Source of the DNA: an uncultured Tannerella sp.
GTDB taxonomy: Bacteria; Bacteroidota; Bacteroidia; Bacteroidales; Tannerellaceae
Assembly: GCA_938036405.1 (NCBI GenBank)
Contig: CALHPT010000202.1
Span: forward strand, 1 to 15,411
DNA: 15,411 nucleotides
Direction: 5' to 3'
Shown piece after piece: positions 1 to 6,368 of this stretch; position 1 is the first letter of the stretch; each line of letters starts with the position of its first letter. The notes under the pieces are model-generated. The model had not been told where the DNA came from. It searched no databases and saw nothing but the letters and a program-made list of their open reading frames with translations. The position numbers and the translations under genes were made by a program.

Positions 1-496
1 GGTACTCCTCGATCATCGTGCGCAGGTAGGTCACGGGGCCACGTGTGGAGGCCTCGGCGAAGGTCCTACTGACGGCTGCATCGAAGCCCATCCCGCAAGT
101 ACAGAAGAAGGGGCGTCCATCCATCGTACAGCTATCGATGCAGATCCGACGACCTGTGGAGAGCTGACGAATGGCCTCTTCGCTATTCATTGCGATACCA
201 AGGCTACGGGCAAGACCATTGCCTGACCCCTTGGGCACGATACCTAAGGCGGTGTTCGTCCCTAGGAGTGCTCGAGCGACTTCATTGACCGTCCCATCGC
301 CTCCCACAGCGATCACCTCCTCAAACCCTTCTTCGGCCGCACGACGAGCAAGCTCCTCAGCATGCCCAGCCGCCTTAGTGTAGGTCAAGAAAAGCTCTCC
401 ATCAGCCGATGAATACGCCTGCCCCAGCAGCTCAGGGATACTCTTCTTTGAGCCAGTACCTGAGATGGGATTGATGATCGCTAGATACTTTTTCAT
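1..496 (-). CDS. Diacylglycerol/sphingosine-type lipid kinase (DAGK catalytic domain), 3' end outside window
   Basis: Reading from the ATG at 496-494 towards the left edge gives 165 residues without a stop; the C-terminal part lies outside the window. The fragment is the N-terminal ATP-binding half of the DAGK/YegS/LCB5 lipid kinase family: NPxSG at residues 9-13, the glycine-rich GGDGTVNEV at 65-73, PKGSGNGLARSL at 88-99 and GFDA at 137-140. Family members phosphorylate diacylglycerol, sphingoid bases or related lipids on the inner membrane face using ATP; the substrate cannot be read from this half. The ATG overlaps the queF stop by four bases (ATGA), so it is probably co-transcribed and translationally coupled with queF although the two functions are unrelated. 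I am confident of the family, not of the lipid substrate. Confidence 0.9.
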   Translation of the reverse strand, partial: MKKYLAIINPISGTGSKKSIPELLGQAYSSADGELFLTYTKAAGHAEELARRAAEEGFEEVIAVGGDGTVNEVARALLGTNTALGIVPKGSGNGLARSLGIAMNSEEAIRQLSTGRRICIDSCTMDGRPFFCTCGMGFDAAVSRTFAEASTRGPVTYLRTMIEEY

Positions 497-948
497 CGGA
501 TAGCGTGAGTGGCGAGGCGCTGCGCTGCTAGCTCTTCGTACTTTGTACCAGGACGGCCATAGTTAGCGAAGGGGAGGATACTAATCCCTCCACGTGGAGT
601 GAAGTCTCCGATGACCTCGATGTAGCGAGGATCCATCAGGGCGATGAGATCCTTCATGATGATGTTCACGCAGTCCTCATGGAAAGCCCCATGATTGCGG
701 AAGCTGAAGAGGTAGAGCTTCAGGCTTTTGCTTTCGACCATCTTCACGTCTGGGATGTAGTCGATCGTGATTGTGGCGAAATCCGGTTGGCTTGTGATGG
801 GGCAGAGACTGGTGAATTCGGGGCAGTCGAAGTGCACGCGATAGTCGTGCTCCGGGTGACGGTTTGTGAACGTCTCTAATACCTCGGGCGCATAATCTTG
901 ACGGTATTCCGTCTTCTTACCCAGTAGGGTCAATTCTTGTTTTTCCAT
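493..948 (-). CDS. queF: NADPH-dependent preQ0 reductase QueF (7-cyano-7-deazaguanine reductase)
   Basis: This 151-residue protein reduces 7-cyano-7-deazaguanine (preQ0) to 7-aminomethyl-7-deazaguanine (preQ1) with NADPH, in the cytoplasmic pathway to queuosine in tRNA. It has the short single-domain (type I) length. Cys49 in FTSLCPITSQPDFA is the thioimide-forming nucleophile and Asp56 the proton donor; ESKSLKLYLF at 72-81 is the QueF signature and His90-Glu91 follow. The spacings C49-D56 (7) and C49-E91 (42) equal those I recall for Bacillus subtilis QueF (C55, D62, E97). The gene heads a two-gene unit with the lipid kinase. A TATTTTTG box ends only four bases before the ATG, which implies a leaderless or nearly leaderless mRNA. 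No preQ1 riboswitch is visible upstream, and no other queuosine gene is in the window. Confidence 0.95.
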   Translation of the reverse strand: MEKQELTLLGKKTEYRQDYAPEVLETFTNRHPEHDYRVHFDCPEFTSLCPITSQPDFATITIDYIPDVKMVESKSLKLYLFSFRNHGAFHEDCVNIIMKDLIALMDPRYIEVIGDFTPRGGISILPFANYGRPGTKYEELAAQRLATHAIR

Positions 949-952
949 GCGG

Positions 953-960
953 CAAAAATA
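953..960 (-). promoter_or_regulatory. Bacteroidetes-type -7 box for queF
   Basis: On the minus strand this reads TATTTTTG, matching TAnnTTTG, followed by CCGC and directly by the queF ATG at 948-946. With the usual distance from the box to the transcription start, transcription would begin at or within a few bases of the start codon. No TTTG-like -33 box sits 19 bp upstream, so the assignment rests on the -7 box and its position alone. Confidence 0.5.
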
Positions 961-1014
961 GGTTGAGGCGTCTTGTTACGCAGAGAGCCGTCCCCTTTTC
1001 TGTTTTTCTCTGTT

Positions 1015-1743
1015 TTATTCAAACGACAGATATGGCTCGAGTCGCATGCGGTCGGCGTCGGAGAACTCCTCCAGCAGCGACAGCTCGCTCCAGCCGCTGA
1101 TTGGGCCATTTCGACGACGCATTCGGACAATGACTTTCGCTTGGGTGTAGTTGATATACGGATGGCGGCGGAGCGAATCCTCCGACAGTTGGTTGACGGC
1201 CAGCCGGTGGATCAGCCGCGGATTGACCGTGAACCACGGCGCCAGCTCGACATACTTCTCTTCGTCGATGCCGTAGACTTCGCCCAGCTGCTCCACACGC
1301 GCAAAGCCCCCGAGTAGCGCCCGAAACTTCGCGATCCGTCGTGCGTAATACGGACCGATACCGGGCACCTTTTGCAGTGCTGTCGTGTCGGCTGCGTTCA
1401 GCTCCAGCGTCTGCCCTGGTGACAGCTTTTCGCGGTGCGGATAGTGTGGCCGTCGGTCGGTCAGGCGTCGGACGCGCTCGCTCATGCTCTCTTTCCGATG
1501 TGTGTGTCGGTTCACGGCATGCCGCGGGCGACTGTCCGACGGCGGTGTGGAATACGAGGCCCTGTCTGTCGTATGACCGTCAGCTGTCAGCTCAGCCACC
1601 TGTTCCGGCGCGGGGTGTTGATGCTCATAGATGATGTCACCCCAGATTAGAAGGATGCACCCGATGGCTATCAGGCAGAGCAGCAAGATCAATGCACGCC
1701 GCTCACCGGCGGAGAAGTAGAAGATGTCTCTCCAATTACTCAT
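1015..1743 (-). CDS. Membrane-anchored helix-hairpin-helix (ComEA-like) protein
   Basis: The 242-residue protein starts MSNWRDIF at the ATG 1743-1741. An upstream in-frame GTG at 1794 exists, but it would make the terminator hairpin of the preceding gene coding, so I reject it. Residues about 16-35 form one hydrophobic transmembrane segment, 40-110 are a polar low-complexity linker rich in His, Arg and Ser, and 113-164 carry a helix-hairpin-helix domain (LELNAADTTALQKVPGIG, then ARRIAKFR). A second, weaker HhH-like unit follows at about 184-240 (HPYINYTQAKVIV). ComEA-type HhH domains bind double-stranded DNA without sequence preference; in competent bacteria they sit outside the membrane. Whether this protein acts in DNA uptake or elsewhere is unknown. 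It lies between malY and queF on the same strand, with no obvious promoter of its own. Confidence 0.82.
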   Translation of the reverse strand: MSNWRDIFYFSAGERRALILLLCLIAIGCILLIWGDIIYEHQHPAPEQVAELTADGHTTDRASYSTPPSDSRPRHAVNRHTHRKESMSERVRRLTDRRPHYPHREKLSPGQTLELNAADTTALQKVPGIGPYYARRIAKFRALLGGFARVEQLGEVYGIDEEKYVELAPWFTVNPRLIHRLAVNQLSEDSLRRHPYINYTQAKVIVRMRRRNGPISGWSELSLLEEFSDADRMRLEPYLSFE

Positions 1744-1756
1744 GGCTTTTGGGTAA

Positions 1757-1794
1757 AGAAAAAAGCGTGCTCCCTCCGAGGTGGGGGAGCACAC
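1757..1794 (-). terminator. Rho-independent terminator after the malY-like gene
   Basis: On the minus strand the stem pairs 1783-1792 with 1767-1776 (GTGCTCCC against GGGAGCAC plus weaker inner pairs) and is followed by a TTTTTT run at 1764-1759. It lies 25 bases after the stop of the PLP enzyme and only about 14 bases before the ATG of the HhH protein, so the HhH gene depends on read-through or on an unrecognised promoter. Confidence 0.85.
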
Positions 1795-1818
1795 TTCGAA
1801 TGTGGTTAGTAAACTGAT

Positions 1819-2997
1819 TTATTTTCCGTTTACGGCTTCGGTCAATCGGTCGAGCGCCGTCTGAAGTGTGGCGCGTGGGCAACCGATATTGAGTCGCATG
1901 AAGCCTGTACCCTCACGGCCGAACATAGCACCGTCGTTGAGGGCAAGTTGCGCCTGATCGACAAAGAGCCGGATCAGCTCGTCGTGCGACAGTCCCAGCC
2001 CACGGCAGTCGAGCCAGATTAGGAATGACGCCTGCGGACGATACACTTTCACCTGCGGTAGATGCTCCTTCAGGTACGCCTCAACGAACTCCACATTCTC
2101 CCACACATAGGCCAGCATTTGTCGTCGCCATTCGGCGCCTTCCGGGGTGTAGGCCGCCTTGGTGGCCTCGTAAGCGAAGATGGTTCCATGGTTAAACTCG
2201 CCCGCTTCGAGGAATGAGTAGAAGGCGTGTCGCAGGCGATCGTTCGGCACGATGGCGTACGACGATACGATTCCGGCGATGTTGAACGTCTTACTGGGTG
2301 CAGTGAATAGGATGCTACAGGCTGCCGCTTCGTCCGATACAGTGGGGAAGGGGTGATGGCGGAAGCCAGGGAAAGCCATCTCGGCGTGGATCTCGTCAGA
2401 GACGACCAGGATACCGTGACGCACGCAGATGGAGGCCAATTGCTGTAGTGTCTCTTTGCTCCACACAATGCCCGCAGGGTTGTGTGGGTTGGAGAGGATC
2501 AGCAGCTTGCACCGGTCGTCGATGATGGATTCCAATTGTTCGAAGTCCATCTCGTACACACCGTTCACCAGCCGCAGTGGGTTCGTAATCACTTCACGCT
2601 GCATCCCTTCGGGCACGAGGCGGAAGGGGTGATAAACGGGCGGCTGAATGATGATGCGGTCACCCGATTTCGTGAAGTGGTCGATTACGAAGGCAAAGCC
2701 TTTGACGATGCCCGGGATGTAAGAGATCCATTCGCGGCGGATGTCCCACCCGTGCAGGTCGTGCACCCAGCGAATGATGGCGTCATAGTACGCCGAGGAC
2801 GGAAACGTGTACCCGAACACAGGGTGCTCACAGCGTCGGCGCAGCGCATCGAGGATGAAGTCCGGCGTTCGGAAGTCCATATCGGCCACCCAAAGTGGTA
2901 GCAAACCGTCCCGCCCGAAGTTCTCTGTCAGCGCGTCATACTTAATAGAATCAGTGTTTGTTCTCTCGATAAACTCGTTAAAATCATACTGTTTCAT
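1819..2997 (-). CDS. MalY/PatB family PLP-dependent C-S (cystathionine beta-) lyase
   Basis: The 392-residue, full-length fold-type I PLP enzyme is of the MalY/PatB branch. These enzymes cleave the C-S bond of cystathionine or cysteine-type substrates, giving homocysteine or a thiol plus pyruvate and ammonia; some members are annotated as aminotransferases, and the real substrate cannot be read here. The N-terminal MKQYDFNEFIERTNTDSIKYD and LPLWVADMDF (33-42) are characteristic of the branch. NPHNPAG at 170-176 and SDEIHAE at 200-206 hold the pyridine ring; Lys236 in APSKTFNIAG should form the internal aldimine; Arg368 in GFMRLNIGCPR should bind the substrate carboxylate. In oral Bacteroidales such enzymes can release hydrogen sulfide from cysteine, which is context, not evidence. 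It is transcribed divergently from the lipoprotein gene and ends in a strong terminator. Confidence 0.9.
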   Translation of the reverse strand: MKQYDFNEFIERTNTDSIKYDALTENFGRDGLLPLWVADMDFRTPDFILDALRRRCEHPVFGYTFPSSAYYDAIIRWVHDLHGWDIRREWISYIPGIVKGFAFVIDHFTKSGDRIIIQPPVYHPFRLVPEGMQREVITNPLRLVNGVYEMDFEQLESIIDDRCKLLILSNPHNPAGIVWSKETLQQLASICVRHGILVVSDEIHAEMAFPGFRHHPFPTVSDEAAACSILFTAPSKTFNIAGIVSSYAIVPNDRLRHAFYSFLEAGEFNHGTIFAYEATKAAYTPEGAEWRRQMLAYVWENVEFVEAYLKEHLPQVKVYRPQASFLIWLDCRGLGLSHDELIRLFVDQAQLALNDGAMFGREGTGFMRLNIGCPRATLQTALDRLTEAVNGK

Positions 2998-3012
2998 GGT
3001 TCAATAATTTTT

Positions 3013-3040
3013 CGGGGGCAAATGTAATAACTTTGCCCCG
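3013..3040. promoter_or_regulatory. Palindromic divergent promoter region between malY-like and lipoprotein genes
   Basis: GGGGCAAA at 3015-3022 and TTTGCCCC at 3032-3039 form an inverted repeat around nine AT-rich bases. Each arm contains a TAnnTTTG -7 box on opposite strands: TAACTTTG at 3028-3035 (plus, for the lipoprotein) and TACATTTG at 3026-3019 (minus, for the malY-like gene), one base apart. The predicted leaders are short, about 30 bases for the lipoprotein and 15 for malY. Neither has a clear TTTG 19 bp upstream. Because the boxes nearly touch, two polymerases could hardly sit here at once. Confidence 0.6.
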
Positions 3041-3071
3041 ACTTAATTAATCATAAATAGAAAGGAAAGAA

Positions 3072-3743
3072 ATGATGAGAAAGAATCTGATCTATGGAGC
3101 GTTGATCCTCTGTATGGGGCTGCTCTTCAGTAGTTGTAGCAAGGATGATGATCCGAAAACGAGCGGTTTGGCTGGCACATGGAAGCTGAAAGAAAAAGGC
3201 CAAATGGAAGTCGTTTGGGAGGCACCGAGTGATGCCGTGCTTGAGGTCATGGGACAGAAGTTTACTGCCAATATGCTCTCCCCTTATCTGACATCAACGC
3301 TCGGCAATCTGGTCAAAGCTGCTGTGAAGGATGTCACCCTGACGTCTGACGGTAAGGTGCAAGGCACCTTCTTCAAATCCGAGACGAAAACTTGGGCGAC
3401 GTCTGACGGCTTCGCTACGTACAAGGACGAGGGCAATGGCCGCATGCGACTCTTTATCGACACCGATAAGGCTTTCGCCGGATCAACTCTCGACGCGCAG
3501 ACGCTGACACAGATCAAGGCGGCGCTGAAGAATGGCATCCCTGTGCGCTACACGATTAGCGGAAACAACGCTCGCTTCTACCTCGACACCGAGACGATCA
3601 AATCGATGGGTTCTTACCTGCCCGCGATCTTTTCGATGGCTGGTAAAATGCCTTCGGGCGTGATGGAAGGTCTGAAAGCCGGATTAGCCAGTATGGTGGA
3701 GAAGTCGACTAAGATCGAATTTGCGCTGAATATGGAGCGATAA
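3072..3743 (+). CDS. Predicted surface-exposed lipoprotein of unknown function
   Basis: The 223-residue protein has a lipoprotein signal peptide, MMRKNLIYGALILCMGLL, with lipobox LFSSC, so Cys22 would be lipidated. The residues after the Cys, SKDDD, match the acidic lipoprotein-export signal known to send Bacteroidetes lipoproteins to the cell surface; surface exposure is therefore inferred. The mature part opens with LAGTWKLKEKG, a beginning typical of lipocalin-like and other small beta-rich Bacteroidetes lipoproteins, then alternates short beta-like stretches (VKDVTLTSDGKVQGTF, ARFYLDTETIK) with predicted helices (QIKAALKNG, FSMAGKMPSGVMEGLKAGLAS). I recognise no enzyme motif and do not assign a domain. 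ATG codons at 3072 and 3075 are both usable; a purine-rich AAAGGAAAGA lies immediately upstream. It is a single-gene unit ending in a strong terminator. Confidence 0.85.
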   Translation: MMRKNLIYGALILCMGLLFSSCSKDDDPKTSGLAGTWKLKEKGQMEVVWEAPSDAVLEVMGQKFTANMLSPYLTSTLGNLVKAAVKDVTLTSDGKVQGTFFKSETKTWATSDGFATYKDEGNGRMRLFIDTDKAFAGSTLDAQTLTQIKAALKNGIPVRYTISGNNARFYLDTETIKSMGSYLPAIFSMAGKMPSGVMEGLKAGLASMVEKSTKIEFALNMER

Positions 3744-3763
3744 CCGTAGATATCTCCGAATGC

Positions 3764-3806
3764 AAATCCCCCCTTCCGCCGACGGTGGCGAAAGGGGGGA
3801 TTTTTT
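3764..3806 (+). terminator. Rho-independent terminator after the lipoprotein gene
   Basis: AATCCCCCCTT at 3765-3775 pairs with AAGGGGGGATT at 3792-3802, with an additional CGCC/GGCG stem inside, and a TTTTTT run at 3801-3806 follows on the plus strand. The gene on the other side (MCE protein) converges on it from the right; read on the minus strand the hairpin is followed only by ATTTGC, so it is a better terminator for the lipoprotein, but it may serve both. Confidence 0.9.
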
Positions 3807-3833
3807 ATGCGTTGCGGTGGCTCGGACGCGGGG

Positions 3834-4718
3834 TCAGAAGAGCGAGAAGCGGACGTAGCGTTTCGGATGCTCCTTGAAGTCGATCAGCAGGCTGTTGGCA
3901 CTCCCGACGGTCTGATTGAGGTTGTTGTAGAGCGTCGTGTCGTTCAGCAACAGCCCCATGGAATTGTCTTTCGCGTTCAGCTTAGCTGTCGTTTGGTTCA
4001 GGTTTCCAATGGTCTGATTGAGCGATTGCACGGTGCCATTTAGATCCAGCGTACGTAGGTCGCCACTCAGGGCGGAGAAGTTGGCCGAGGCCGTGTTTAG
4101 GTTGCCAGCGATGGCCGGGACATCCCTTTGCAACAGTCTATTCAGCTGTTTGGACGATTGCTCCAGTCCGGCTGTTGTCCGCTCGATGTTGTCAAGCGAC
4201 TGTGCGAGGGCTGGATGATTGACTAGCACTTGGAGCCCCGTCAGAATCGAATCCAGCTTCGGCAAGAGTGCCACCACCTGCGGTAGCATCTCATCCTGCA
4301 CGGTCGACATCAGACTCTCCGGCTGGCGACCCTCGATCGTGTCGCCCGATTGCAGGTATTCGTCCACGTATTTATTCAGTTTGATATGTAGCTCGGCACC
4401 GCTGAGGAGTGTCTTTTCCAGTGCCACGTAGCTGCCCCGATTGATGCGCATGCTTTTTTCGAGATTGATCTCAACGAGGATCCGGTTCGTCGTCGAATAG
4501 TCGTAAATGATATTTCTGACCAGTCCCACCTTGAAGCCCTCGACGTAGACGGGGCTGGAGATTGTCACGTCTTTCACGTTCGAACAGGCCACGAAATAGC
4601 GGTTGACGGGGCGGAACAGGTTGATCCCCTTTAGGTAATTAACGCCCATGTAGAGCAGTGTCAGGCTGATGATCGTCACAATGCCGATCGTCACCTCTTT
4701 GGAAAACTTCATCTTCAT
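3834..4718 (-). CDS. MlaD-like MCE domain protein (lipid transport substrate-binding subunit)
   Basis: The 294-residue protein has a short basic N terminus, one transmembrane anchor at about residues 9-29 and an MCE/MlaD domain at about 38-130, containing VYVEGFKVGLVRNI and the hydrophobic-loop segment LEKTLLSGAEL. A long C-terminal region (135-280) is rich in Leu, Asn and Gln with coiled-coil or helical character, and the tail FKEHPKRYVRFSLF is typical of Bacteroidetes members. MCE proteins form rings that carry phospholipids between inner and outer membranes with an MlaE-type permease and MlaF-type ATPase; neither partner gene is in this window. It lies 30 bases downstream of the amidase on the same strand and is probably co-transcribed with it. 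Starts at MKMK or MKFSKE two codons later are both possible. Confidence 0.9.
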   Translation of the reverse strand: MKMKFSKEVTIGIVTIISLTLLYMGVNYLKGINLFRPVNRYFVACSNVKDVTISSPVYVEGFKVGLVRNIIYDYSTTNRILVEINLEKSMRINRGSYVALEKTLLSGAELHIKLNKYVDEYLQSGDTIEGRQPESLMSTVQDEMLPQVVALLPKLDSILTGLQVLVNHPALAQSLDNIERTTAGLEQSSKQLNRLLQRDVPAIAGNLNTASANFSALSGDLRTLDLNGTVQSLNQTIGNLNQTTAKLNAKDNSMGLLLNDTTLYNNLNQTVGSANSLLIDFKEHPKRYVRFSLF

Positions 4719-4748
4719 ATCTGTGTTGTGGAATATGTCTCTCTCGGA

Positions 4749-5936
4749 TTATTTCAGCCGCTTCCCGTCCTTCATACGGATGATGAAAGCGTGCGGGAAG
4801 TCCTTCAGGAGTTCCCGGTGGAGCTGCTGTATCTCTTTGAAGTCCGTCGTTTGGCCGCACGTGTATTTGTACTGGTTACCCTCGCGGTAATAGCTCGTGC
4901 GACGCCCCTTGAAGGCTCGGGAGTTGTCCGGAAGTGGCTTGTCAGACGTCAGGATCTGCACCTTGTAGACCATCTCATTGCTGCTCACGGACGAGCTGCG
5001 GCTTTGGCTCACCACGCTCCGTGCCGGACCGTCGAACTGCACCTCCACGCTCGACCGCGACGACGATGAGGTGCGGCTTGTGGTCGATTTTTTTGGCTCC
5101 TCCTTCTTTTCCGCTGGTGCTGACGTGCGACCTTGGCCCTGCTTGCGTTCGTAGTTGCGCTTGTAGCGTCCGAAAGCGTTGTAAATAGCCCGAGCCAGCT
5201 CCGTGCGACCCTTTTCGGAAGCCATGTAACGCTCCTCTTCAGGGTTCGAGATGTAGCCCACTTCGACGAGCACACTGGGCATGCTTGTCGCCTTCAGTAC
5301 CAGGAACCCTGCCTGCCGCACGCCGCGGTTTTTCCGCCCGGCCTGCTCGAATCCGCGTTGGATTTCTGTGGCAAAGGCGATACTCTGCGCCATGTTTTTA
5401 TTCTGGATCAGGTCGAACATGATGTATGACTCTGAGGAGTGCGGGTTGAAGTTTTCGTAGCGTTTCTTGTAGTTATCCTCCAGCAAGATGGCGGAGTTTT
5501 CCAGCATAGCCACGTCCAGATTCTCCTTCGTTTGAGCCAGCCCGAGGGTGTACGTTTCTGTACCTCGGACAGAGCTGCCGCGCTTCAGCGAATTCGTGTG
5601 GATGGAGATAAAGAGGTTGGCGTTGTTGCGGTTGGCAATGTTGGCGCGCGCCTCCAGCTCGACGAACTTGTCGCTCGTCCGCGTGTAGATGACCTTCACG
5701 TCCTTATGTCCGTCGGCGATCATCTCACCCAGCTTTTTGGCGATGGCCAAATTGATGTTCTTTTCGTTCGTTTTGTAGCCCCTGGCTCCGGGGTCACGTC
5801 CGCCGTGTCCGGCGTCGATCACTACGGTGAATGTTTTGTTACCCGCCTGCAGCTGTGGAGCACACCACAACGTGCAGAGGATGGAGACGATAAGCACGCT
5901 CCACAGCTTGTTTTTAATCGGTCCGTTTGCCACCAC
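4749..5936 (-). CDS. Secreted N-acetylmuramoyl-L-alanine amidase (Amidase_3) with C-terminal SPOR-like domain
   Basis: The 395-residue protein cleaves the amide bond between N-acetylmuramic acid and the stem peptide, acting in the periplasm in cell separation and wall turnover. A signal peptide spans about 1-31 (LWSVLIVSILCTLWCAPQLQA). The Amidase_3 domain runs from about 36 to 258: His44 in VVIDAGHGG, Glu58 in NEKNINLA and His113 in ISIHTNS are the zinc ligands, and Glu225 in VLVEVGYISNPEE the catalytic acid. A Ser/Thr/Lys/Arg-rich linker (265-320) leads to a SPOR-like domain (323-393), expected to bind denuded glycan at the septum. The start is a GTG at 5936; there is no ATG before the signal peptide and a stop lies 13 codons upstream. 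It is the first gene of a unit with the MCE protein. Confidence 0.92.
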   Translation of the reverse strand: MVANGPIKNKLWSVLIVSILCTLWCAPQLQAGNKTFTVVIDAGHGGRDPGARGYKTNEKNINLAIAKKLGEMIADGHKDVKVIYTRTSDKFVELEARANIANRNNANLFISIHTNSLKRGSSVRGTETYTLGLAQTKENLDVAMLENSAILLEDNYKKRYENFNPHSSESYIMFDLIQNKNMAQSIAFATEIQRGFEQAGRKNRGVRQAGFLVLKATSMPSVLVEVGYISNPEEERYMASEKGRTELARAIYNAFGRYKRNYERKQGQGRTSAPAEKKEEPKKSTTSRTSSSSRSSVEVQFDGPARSVVSQSRSSSVSSNEMVYKVQILTSDKPLPDNSRAFKGRRTSYYREGNQYKYTCGQTTDFKEIQQLHRELLKDFPHAFIIRMKDGKRLK

Positions 5937-6056
5937 TTTGCTCTTTGTGCAGATTGTTTTAATGTGTACCCTTCAAAAAAGAAGGAGGTCGATGGGCACA
6001 TTCACGCTCCCCTATTCGGTTCGATAAGTGAAGGATATCGTGCTGATCGACGGGGA

Positions 6057-6064
6057 CAAAAGTA
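6057..6064 (-). promoter_or_regulatory. Candidate -7 box for the amidase-MCE unit
   Basis: On the minus strand this reads TACTTTTG followed by TCCCC, matching TAnnTTTG. It would give a leader of roughly 110 bases before the GTG start. The leader contains a small hairpin, CCTTC and GAAGG around six T, at about 5977-5992. No convincing -33 box is found 19 bp upstream. Confidence 0.45.
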
Positions 6065-6129
6065 GGAAAACTTTCAAGAGGCTTTTGTGGAGCGGCGGCT
6101 TGTGCTGCGGATTGGGCGGGTCTGTTGCG

Positions 6130-6339
6130 CCCTTTCGAAGCCTTCAGACGAAACGCCGTGGAGCTGTTTTCAACACGGAAAACCCCGACGCGAAATTCCG
6201 CAGTTGCATTTTCATTTCGCGAGACTTTCAATCCGGTTCCCGCAGGGCCATTCTCAACCTGCGAAGCCATCAACCGAAGTCCAGCGAAGCTATTTTCAAT
6301 CCGCGAAGCCCTCCATCGAACTTTCGCGGGGTCATTTTC
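6130..6339 (-). repeat. Tandem array 1: five 42-bp units, minus orientation
   Basis: On the minus strand the units begin at 6339, 6297, 6255, 6213 and 6171, exactly 42 bp apart with no spacer. Each begins GARAAT or a close variant. The best-conserved unit (6297-6256) continues GCTTCGC, then GGACTTCGGTTG in the middle and GGCTTCGC near the end. The units diverge considerably from each other while keeping the period exactly. Several frames on both strands stay open through the array, but encoded residues change freely from unit to unit, so I treat it as non-coding. It mirrors array 2. Confidence 0.9.
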
Positions 6340-6368
6340 AATCCGCGAAGTGTTCTCCGCGCCATTAT

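Noticed and set aside
171..383. Plus-strand frame of 70 codons near the left edge
   Set aside because: It is antisense to the lipid kinase, whose motifs are clear on the minus strand.
949..1014. preQ1 riboswitch before queF
   Set aside because: The gap is only 66 bases, the predicted start is next to the ATG, and neither the stem-loop nor the A-rich tail of a preQ1 aptamer is seen.
1744..1794. Upstream GTG start for the HhH protein
   Set aside because: The extension would encode the terminator hairpin and T-run; the ATG at 1743 gives a normal membrane-anchor N terminus.
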